Below are positions 26,948-33,810 of a DNA stretch of 61,533 nt, piece by piece; position 1 is the first letter of the stretch, and the number at the start of each line of letters is the position of its first letter. The stretch is from Henriciella sp. GTDB taxonomy: Bacteria > Pseudomonadota > Alphaproteobacteria > Caulobacterales > Hyphomonadaceae. The stretch lies in contig NZ_JAPYRE010000009.1 in NCBI RefSeq assembly GCF_029936995.1, positions 1 to 61,533 on the forward strand. Direction: 5' to 3'. The notes beneath the pieces are model-generated. The model did not search any database and was not told the DNA's origin. It worked only from the letters and a program-made list of their open reading frames with translations. The translations under genes and the position numbers were made by a program.

Positions 26948-27909
26948 ACGCCGAATTCCGCGAGATTGAAGCGAATGGGATAACCCTTCGCGTCGCTGTT
27001 CAGGGCGAGGGGCCGCTTGTCCTGTTCGTTCACGGCTTTCCGGAAAGCTGGTATTCTTGGCGCCATCAGCTCGATGCTGTTGCTGCGGCCGGTTACACGG
27101 CAGCTGCGCTTGATGTGCGTGGCTATGGCGGTTCCGAAAGGCCGCAGGCGGTTGAAGCCTATGACATGGAAACGATCACGAAGGATGTTGCCGGCGTTGC
27201 GCATGCGCTCCAGCCCGACGGGCCTGCTGTGGTGGTGGGTCATGACTGGGGCGCGCCGATTGCCTGGAATTCTGCGCTTCTGTTTCCCGATCAGTTCAGG
27301 GCAGTGGCCGGTCTGTCCGTGCCCTATATTCCACCGGGTGAGAAGCCGGCCATCCAGGTCTTCCGCGAGTTTTTCACGGCCCGGAACATGTTTTTCTACC
27401 AGGTCTATTTCCAGGACATCGGCCCGCCCGAGGCCGAACTGGAAACCGATCCGGCTGCGACCATACGGAAGTTCTATTACGCAATCTCCGGGGATGCGCC
27501 GGAAGGCACATGGCCGACCGACAAGAGGCATGGTGATACGCTCCTGCACCGACTGCCGGACCCGGACATGCCCCTCCCCTGGCTCAGCAAGGAGGATGTT
27601 GCTTACTATGCATCCCAGTTCGAACATTCCGGCTTTCGCGGGCCGCTGAACCGCTACCGGAATCATGAACGCGATCATGCGTTCCTGACAAAGCTCGAGG
27701 ATCACAAGATCTATCAGCCAAGCCTGTTTATTGGCGGCACGAAAGATCTGGTCCTGAAAATGTTTCCCGGTGATCCTGTTGAGGCGATGAAGCCGAACCT
27801 GCCGGGTCTGATGGGCGCGCACCTTCTTGAAGGTTGCGGGCACTGGACCCAGCAGGAGCGGCCAGCCGAGGTCAACAGGTTGCTGACCGACTGGCTGGCC
27901 AAGCTTTAG
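26944..27909 (+). CDS. Alpha/beta hydrolase, epoxide hydrolase type
   Basis: 321 residues. Oxyanion motif HGFPE (30-34), substrate-positioning DVRGYGGSERP, and nucleophile Asp101 in GHDWGAP identify the epoxide hydrolase subfamily rather than an esterase. The late catalytic His lies in GCGHWTQQERP, and the cap domain with YY residues is intact. It converts epoxides to diols in the cytosol. It is co-translated with the exported Tic22-like protein, an unusual partnership. Its stop directly abuts the stop of the convergent M20 gene. Confidence 0.9.
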   Translation: MNAEFREIEANGITLRVAVQGEGPLVLFVHGFPESWYSWRHQLDAVAAAGYTAAALDVRGYGGSERPQAVEAYDMETITKDVAGVAHALQPDGPAVVVGHDWGAPIAWNSALLFPDQFRAVAGLSVPYIPPGEKPAIQVFREFFTARNMFFYQVYFQDIGPPEAELETDPAATIRKFYYAISGDAPEGTWPTDKRHGDTLLHRLPDPDMPLPWLSKEDVAYYASQFEHSGFRGPLNRYRNHERDHAFLTKLEDHKIYQPSLFIGGTKDLVLKMFPGDPVEAMKPNLPGLMGAHLLEGCGHWTQQERPAEVNRLLTDWLAKL

Positions 27910-29295
27910 CTATTCCTTGTTGAACAGCGCCATTGCGGCGGCCGTCATGGCCTCCACGCCGGTTTCGATGGTCGGTTCGGGGTCCGGGGCGAAGAAGGGT
28001 GAGTGCAGGGACGGCAGGGACTCGCCGCCATTCTGTGCCGCTTCATAGGCTTCTGGCGCAATGGCACCCAGCCAGAAGATCAGGCTTGGCACGTTTTCTT
28101 CCGTCCGGCTGTACTGCGAGAAATCCTCACCGCCCATTACGGGCGTGACTTCGCTGACATTGTCCTCGCCGATCGCCTGGCTGATCGCAGCCATGGCTTC
28201 GCTCGTCAGATCAGGATCATTATAGGTCGACGGCGTGTAGTCGGAGTCGATCCGGATTTCCGGTTCAGGTGCGCCATACGCTTGCGCCTGGCCTTTCGCG
28301 ATGCGTTCGATCCCGTCGAGCAGCAGCTGGCGCGTCTCATCGTCATAGGAGCGAACGGTCAGCAGCAGTTCGGCGGCATCGGAAATGATGTTGTGCTTGG
28401 CGCCCGCCTTGAAAGAGCCGACGGTGACAACCGCGGGTGTCTGTGGATCGACATTGCGGGCCACAAGTGTCTGGAGGCCCATCACGATGTTCGAGGCAAT
28501 CACCACCGGGTCTTTCGCGGTGTGCGGATAGGCCCCGTGGCCGCCAACCCCTTTGACGTGAATGTCCACGCTGTCGACATTCGCTAGTGCGTAACCGGAG
28601 GAGTAGGAGACCGTCCCGGCCGGAGCCGAAGCGGAGACGTGAAGCCCGAGATTGTAATCTGGCAGGGGGAAGTCCTCATACAGCCCGTCCTCGATCATCG
28701 CCTTGGCACCAAGGCCAAGCTCCTCGGCCGGCTGCGCGATCATGACGAGTGTGCCGGACCAGTCATCCTTGTTGGCGATCAGCTCGCGGGCGGTGCCGAC
28801 CCAGTTGGTCATGTGGATATCGTGGCCGCAGGCATGCATGACCGGGCTTTCAACCCCGGTCCAGGTCATGCTTGTCACCTCTGAAGCATAGTCCAGGCCG
28901 GTTTGCTCAGGCACGGGCAGGGCATCCATGTCGGCCCGGATCAGGACGGTCGGTCCCTCTCCATTCTCATAGACACCGACGACCCCATAGCCGCCAACAC
29001 CTTCACGCACCGTGCCTTCGTCCTCGGTCGATTTCTGGCGGACCCATTCATCGCCCAGCCCCTTGGTGACACTGAAGCCAAGGCTCTCAAGCTCGGTTGC
29101 GAGAATGTTGGCCGATGTCTGCTCCTTGAAAGACAGCTCCGGATTGGCATGCAGCCAGGTGTACAGGTCCAGAAGTCCTGTTTCGGGGGTCGGGGCCTCC
29201 TGAGTGGTTGTTGCCTCCTGCGCGATTGCGACAGGTGTTGCGGCCATGAAAGCCACGGCGGAGGCGGATGCGAGCAGACGGGTCCAGCGCTTCAT
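27910..29295 (-). CDS. Exported M20 family amidohydrolase
   Basis: 461 residues with a signal peptide (MKRWTRLLASASAVAFMAAT, cleavage around AIA-QE). M20D metallopeptidase features: ADMDALPVPEQTG, HACGHDIHMTNWVG, AQPAEELGLGAKAM, the lid domain with GVGGHGAYPHTAKDPV, and GGEDFSQYS near the end. These enzymes hydrolyse N-acyl or aminoacyl amide bonds (IAA-amino acid hydrolase/hippurate hydrolase class). The export signal points to periplasmic scavenging of N-acyl amino acids or peptides. Confidence 0.9.
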   Translation of the reverse strand: MKRWTRLLASASAVAFMAATPVAIAQEATTTQEAPTPETGLLDLYTWLHANPELSFKEQTSANILATELESLGFSVTKGLGDEWVRQKSTEDEGTVREGVGGYGVVGVYENGEGPTVLIRADMDALPVPEQTGLDYASEVTSMTWTGVESPVMHACGHDIHMTNWVGTARELIANKDDWSGTLVMIAQPAEELGLGAKAMIEDGLYEDFPLPDYNLGLHVSASAPAGTVSYSSGYALANVDSVDIHVKGVGGHGAYPHTAKDPVVIASNIVMGLQTLVARNVDPQTPAVVTVGSFKAGAKHNIISDAAELLLTVRSYDDETRQLLLDGIERIAKGQAQAYGAPEPEIRIDSDYTPSTYNDPDLTSEAMAAISQAIGEDNVSEVTPVMGGEDFSQYSRTEENVPSLIFWLGAIAPEAYEAAQNGGESLPSLHSPFFAPDPEPTIETGVEAMTAAAMALFNKE

Positions 29296-29373
29296 TCTAG
29301 TTTCCTTCCCGGAGTTGACTGGGAAGCAGACTATCAGATCGTTCCAGCTCTTCCAGTCCGGGAATAAAGACGT

Positions 29374-31140
29374 TTATGGCTGAGCCTGGTCTTCCCCACC
29401 AAAACGCTCTGTCCATTCGCCGACCTGATCGTCCTCAATCTTGCGGAAAAGCACATCCGGCGGTGCGATTTCATGGCCATGGGGCAGGGCATCCAGCAGT
29501 GCGGCAACATCATCCAGGCTATCCTGCTTGAGCGTGCGTCGGTCTTCCGGAATGCCGAGCGCATCGAGGATCATCGCTGCGGCTTCAGGGATGATGGGCT
29601 GCGCGATGATACCGAACAGCGCGGCGAGGTTGAGCCCCGTGCGTACGCCAATCGCAGCCGCATCGACATCCGACTTGTACTTCACCCATGGTTCCGCCTT
29701 GGTGAGGTACTCATTGCCAGCCGCCCAGATTGCGCGTGTTTCGGCAGCCGCCTTGCGGAAGTCCATGTTCTCATAATGCTCGACCAGCTGCGGCAGCCGC
29801 GTCTCAAGCTCCGAAACCATCCAGGCTTCAGCTTCGCCGGACGCGCCGGTTTCCGGCACTTTCGCATCGAACTTTGACGCGCAGTACTTCGTGATCCGGT
29901 TGACAAAATTGCCGAGCACATTGGCGAGGTCTGAGTTGATCGCCGCCTGGAAGCCTTCCCAGGTGAATGCGGCGTCAGAGCCTTCCGGCGCATTCGCCGT
30001 CAGGTACCAGCGCCAGTAGTCGGCCGGCAGCAGCTCAAGTGCCTGGTCCATGAACACGCCGCGTTTGTTGGAGGTCGAGAACTTGCCGCCATACCAGGTC
30101 ACCCAGTTGAAGGCCTTCAGCCGGTCAACCAGCTTCCACGGCTCCTCCGAGCCAAGGATGGTGACAGGAAAGGAGACGGTGTGGAAAGCGACATTGTCCT
30201 TGCCCATGAACTGGACATAATCGACGTCATCGGCACCCTCATCGGTGCGCCACCAGCTGCGCCATGCATCCGGGTCGCCCTTCGCTTTCGCCCATTCCTG
30301 TGTCGCGCCCATATATTCGAGCGGCGCGTCGAACCAGACATAGAAGACCTTGTTCTCGAAACCTTCGCGCACTGAACCATCCGGATTTGTGACCGGGATG
30401 CCCCAGGAAAGGTCTCGCGTGATCGCCCGGTCGCGCAGGCCCTCATCCAGCCATTTCAGGGCGATGGAGCGGGCAAGCGGGGGCCAGTCTGTCGACTTGT
30501 CCACCCATGCGCGGATCGTATCCTGCATCTTTGACTGAAGCAGGAAGAGGTGGCGCGTCTCGCGGATTTCGACATTCTTCGAGCCGGAAACTGCCGAATA
30601 GGGGTCGATCAGGTCGACTGGGTCCAGCAGGCGTCCGCAACTGTCACACTGGTCGCCGCGGGCCTTCTCGAACTCGCAGTGCGGGCAGGTGCCTTCGACA
30701 TAACGGTCTGGCAGGAAGCGGCCATCGTCGATGGAGAAGACCTGTCGCATATTGCGTTCCTCGATCAGGCCGTTGGCCTCGAGGACATGTGCGAAGTGCT
30801 GGGTAAGCCGTTCGTTCTCCGGCCCTGAAGAGCGGCCAAAGTGATCGTAGGACAGGCCGAACCCGTCGCCAGCAGCCTTCTGGATGGCAAACTGTTCGTT
30901 GCAATAGTCCCGCACAGAAATCCCGGCGGCCTGTGCTGCCAGCTCGGCCGGCGTGCCATGTTCGTCCGTGGCACAGATATAGAGGACATCATGTCCCCGC
31001 AGCCTCTGAAAGCGCGCATAGACATCCGCCGGCAGCATGGAGCCGGCGAGATTGCCGAGGTGCTTGATGCCGTTGATGTATGGCAAGGCAGAGGTAACGA
31101 GAATGCGGCGCTTGCCTGTATCGGTCATGGTGCTGTCCAT
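29374..31140 (-). CDS. metG: Methionine--tRNA ligase
   Basis: 588 residues, possibly starting at the second ATG (31128, MTDTGKRRILVTSALPY). Class I synthetase: HIGH-equivalent HLGN at 27-30, a four-Cys zinc knuckle (CPHCEFEKARGDQCDSCG), FMGKDNVAFHTV, and KFSTSNKRG in place of KMSKS. The C-terminal tRNA-binding (CsaA-like) domain found in some MetRS proteins is absent. A separate CsaA-like gene lies at 6662-7033, but no link is shown. Confidence 0.96.
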   Translation of the reverse strand: MDSTMTDTGKRRILVTSALPYINGIKHLGNLAGSMLPADVYARFQRLRGHDVLYICATDEHGTPAELAAQAAGISVRDYCNEQFAIQKAAGDGFGLSYDHFGRSSGPENERLTQHFAHVLEANGLIEERNMRQVFSIDDGRFLPDRYVEGTCPHCEFEKARGDQCDSCGRLLDPVDLIDPYSAVSGSKNVEIRETRHLFLLQSKMQDTIRAWVDKSTDWPPLARSIALKWLDEGLRDRAITRDLSWGIPVTNPDGSVREGFENKVFYVWFDAPLEYMGATQEWAKAKGDPDAWRSWWRTDEGADDVDYVQFMGKDNVAFHTVSFPVTILGSEEPWKLVDRLKAFNWVTWYGGKFSTSNKRGVFMDQALELLPADYWRWYLTANAPEGSDAAFTWEGFQAAINSDLANVLGNFVNRITKYCASKFDAKVPETGASGEAEAWMVSELETRLPQLVEHYENMDFRKAAAETRAIWAAGNEYLTKAEPWVKYKSDVDAAAIGVRTGLNLAALFGIIAQPIIPEAAAMILDALGIPEDRRTLKQDSLDDVAALLDALPHGHEIAPPDVLFRKIEDDQVGEWTERFGGEDQAQP

Positions 31141-31358
31141 CTGTCGGGAGGCCTTGGTGTTCCAGTGTATGGTTTGCGGGCACTCATACCGCGGCCATAC
31201 AAAAATGAAATGGGGCGTGCCTGAAAGGTGCAGCCACCAGCACGCGCGATTTCGCCTGTACGGGGCAGATCGGGTGTGTGCTGATGCCGGGATAAGCAGG
31301 CGATGTCACAAAGCAATCTTGCCCTTGGCGGCCACGCGCCTTAAAGGGCTTGCACGAT

Positions 31359-31434
31359 GCCGGTATAGCTCAGCTGGTAGAGCACCTGATTTGTAATCAG
31401 GGGGTCGGGGGTTCAAGTCCCTCTGCCGGCACCA
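31359..31434 (+). tRNA. tRNA-Thr (anticodon TGT)
   Basis: 76 bases with encoded CCA. Acceptor GCCGGTA pairs with TGCCGGC, D-arm AGCTCAGCTGGTAGAGC, anticodon loop TTTGTAA closed by CCTGA/TCAGG, T-arm GGGGGTTCAAGTCCCTC. All cloverleaf elements are intact. It lies between metG and an AT-richer gene, and no repeat of its 3' end was noticed nearby. Confidence 0.97.
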
Positions 31435-31539
31435 TCGCACGCCATACAAATTCACATGGTTGCACTGGGTCATGTTTCGGCGATGGCGGATAGCCAGTAC
31501 CCACTGTCGCATTTCAAGCGCGCGAATTCTCTTCAACAG

Positions 31540-32310
31540 TTAGTTTTCACACTTGCCGAATTCTTTTATCGGCGTTTCCGTCAATTCATCCGGCGACTTT
31601 GTCATTATAACCTTGTATTTCTTAATGAAATCGAGCGCCTTTTTGTTTGAGACCCAATCTCTACGGCTTGGCCACTGACCAGATACGTCAATGCCCCTGT
31701 ATTGATTGAATGTCTCTTTATCAGGCATCCAGTAATGTGCGTCCGGGCGAGATTTATACCCAAGCACCAAACCATCCTTTGTGGTCACCAGTTCTTGGTA
31801 GCAATTGGACCTGGTTTCGCGCATGGCCTGCTCAAAGAATGACGCACTTCTATTGCCCTTCTGTAACAAGCGAGCTTCTTCGTCAGCATAGAGGTTCAAT
31901 GCTTCAAATCTTTCCTCTCGAAGGTCGAACTCCGACGCCTCGAGCACATATCGAATGCCAAGAGATGTCCGGTGGACGGCTATGAACGCGTCTTTGGTGA
32001 TCCTCACATTATCAGTCGCGAATGCCAGCGACGCACATGCGGAAACGCATTTTCCGGTCACAACGAGTTGCGTGGACTTACGCTCATTCAAAGAATTCGC
32101 AACTTGTAGCGCCCATAGATTATTTCCGCCCGATGATTCGACGCGTATTTCCTTGGCGCCCAGTAAAAGTGCATACTCAACCTGAAAAGCAAAATCCTTG
32201 TTGATCTCCCCTGACAGATCAACACCGGGAGCTTCTGCAAAAGCAGGTGATGAAACACACCAGGAGAGCATCAGGGAAACAAGGGTGCTATAAATGTATG
32301 CCGGGCTCAT
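31540..32310 (-). CDS. Periplasmic ClpP/crotonase-fold (COG3904-like) protein
   Basis: 256 residues from ATG at 32310 (CAGGGGGAC upstream), with a signal peptide (LVSLMLSWCVSSPAFA). The mature domain has GEINKDFAFQVEYALLLGA, IRVESSGGNNLWALQVAN and GKCVSACASLAFA. The last is the GxCxSAC motif with a candidate catalytic Ser90, seen in secreted ClpP-like proteins. Whether it is an active protease is unknown. Lower GC than neighbours, and a position next to a tRNA gene, hint at recent acquisition. Confidence 0.7.
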   Translation of the reverse strand: MSPAYIYSTLVSLMLSWCVSSPAFAEAPGVDLSGEINKDFAFQVEYALLLGAKEIRVESSGGNNLWALQVANSLNERKSTQLVVTGKCVSACASLAFATDNVRITKDAFIAVHRTSLGIRYVLEASEFDLREERFEALNLYADEEARLLQKGNRSASFFEQAMRETRSNCYQELVTTKDGLVLGYKSRPDAHYWMPDKETFNQYRGIDVSGQWPSRRDWVSNKKALDFIKKYKVIMTKSPDELTETPIKEFGKCEN

Positions 32311-32516
32311 GACGTCCCCCTGTTTGGATGCGCTTAGTCTGGTTGCAGCAGGTGTTTGGGGATACGGGTCAGAAACTGGCGGTGTTTTGTCAATTATATT
32401 CGGGGCCGCTCGTTTGCGCGCCGAGGCGGCACTTCGCATACAGTTCCTGTTAGAAAACCGTCATGACACATCGTTATGAGGCACCCGTCCGTCAGGTCTG
32501 TATAGCGAGGTAGGCG

Positions 32517-33395
32517 ATGAAGCGTGTAGCGATCCCGTTGGTTTTCGGCGTCCTGGCCGCCTGTTCGCAGGCAAGTGACCTGCCGACCGAGGCTGTGCCG
32601 GTTCTGGCAGAAGCCGAAACGCCAACCGCCTTCACGCGCGCCTACGGCCTCACCGAATCGATGGACGGTATGGTCCGCGTTTTCGCAAGGGAGCAGGGCG
32701 ACCGCACGCTGCTGTACGAAATGCGCAAGCAGGAAGACGGCAGCTGGAGCGCGCCTGTCCAGCTCGATTTTCCGCACAGGATCAAGTTGACCAACCCGTC
32801 CTTCAGTTTCGCGGACGGTATGCTCTATTATTCTTCCGATGCCGATATCCTCGAGCGCGGGCAACGTGACGGCAACATCTGGCGAGTCGAGCTGATGGAG
32901 GATGGCTGGGGCACGCCTGAACACCTGCCAGCCTCAATCAATACCGGTGCGGAAGAACTGAACCCTGCAATGGACAGCCGGGGACGGCTATATTTCACAT
33001 CCAACGGATATGACAGCGTCGGTGGCCATGACATTTTCCAGGCAATTGAAGACGATGAGTCGGGCGAATGGAAAATCTCCGGCATGCCGGACGGTTTCAA
33101 TCACGCCCGCGCCGATGCCCATCTCGCGATCACGCCGGATGGCGGCCGGATCTTTTTCTACAGCCATCGCAAGCCCAAGCTCGGCGTGGTGGACATCTGG
33201 ACAGCGACGCGCACCGAAGACGGTACATGGGGAACGCCGCGTAATCTCGGAGCTCCCGTAAATACGCCGGGAATCGATTTCGGGCCGGGCATCTCCTCTG
33301 ATGGCGGGATACTGTTCTTTTCCAGAGAGGGTGAGCTCATGATGATCTCCCTGGAGGCGGCGCTAGAAGGTGTCGGTACGGTGAGTGAGAATTGA
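32517..33395 (+). CDS. Lipoprotein with WD40/PD40-like beta-propeller
   Basis: 292 residues. Signal with lipobox VLAACS (Cys16). Several repeats carry the PD40 pattern of TolB-type propellers: NPSFSFADGMLYYSSDAD, NPAMDSRGRLYFTSNGYDSV, HLAITPDGGRIFFYSHR and GPGISSDGGILFFSRE. Likely a periplasmic or outer-membrane-anchored binding protein; ligand unknown. It is the last plus-strand gene before the secretion locus, with a 415-base gap after it. Confidence 0.75.
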   Translation: MKRVAIPLVFGVLAACSQASDLPTEAVPVLAEAETPTAFTRAYGLTESMDGMVRVFAREQGDRTLLYEMRKQEDGSWSAPVQLDFPHRIKLTNPSFSFADGMLYYSSDADILERGQRDGNIWRVELMEDGWGTPEHLPASINTGAEELNPAMDSRGRLYFTSNGYDSVGGHDIFQAIEDDESGEWKISGMPDGFNHARADAHLAITPDGGRIFFYSHRKPKLGVVDIWTATRTEDGTWGTPRNLGAPVNTPGIDFGPGISSDGGILFFSREGELMMISLEAALEGVGTVSEN

Positions 33396-33810
33396 ATCTT
33401 ATCAAGTATAAGTAAATTTCTATAGCTCTCTTCTGTGAAGGCGGAATTTGCTCCGTATGGCGTCATTCCGGAGTGACTCAGCTCGGTTGGAAATCTACCG
33501 GAACGCTGAAAGAAAACGTGTTTTTGATGTTTCTTGGCTGCTGGTCCAGATTGTCTGATAGCGGACAATCCGGTCTCTCATCACTGCTTATTACTCAATT
33601 GAATATTATCGGGTTTGGCGAATTCAAATCTGTAAGCGCGCACGACTTTCGTGTGTGAAGTATAAGAGTATGTGTCAGATATATTACAGTATTTGTGAAG
33701 GTTTTGTGATGTCGCAATACTGTCAAGCAGCTGTGCGATAGGCGCGTCGAGTTCGGGGATCGAGACCGATTCCTGCTCGCGGATGAATCGAAAAGCCTAA
33801 GGGGGCTCTC
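33396..33810 (+). promoter_or_regulatory. AT-rich 415-bp leader of the lipoprotein/TonB-receptor/T2SS locus
   Basis: No gene was seen here on either strand. The region is markedly more AT-rich than the flanking genes and contains candidate control elements. These are an 8-bp inverted repeat ACAGTATT/AATACTGT (33686-33693, 33716-33723), direct repeats TTTGTGA at 33692-33698 and 33703-33709 (11-bp period), and CTGTCAA-N4-CTGTGCG at 33720-33737, which also has an 11-bp period like a Pho box. GGGGG precedes the ATG at 33811. No clear -10 element follows the repeats at the expected spacing. Confidence 0.5.

Noticed and set aside
31359..33395. An integrated island at tRNA-Thr
   Set aside because: No integrase, no repeat of the tRNA 3' end and only one AT-richer gene, so only composition supports it.
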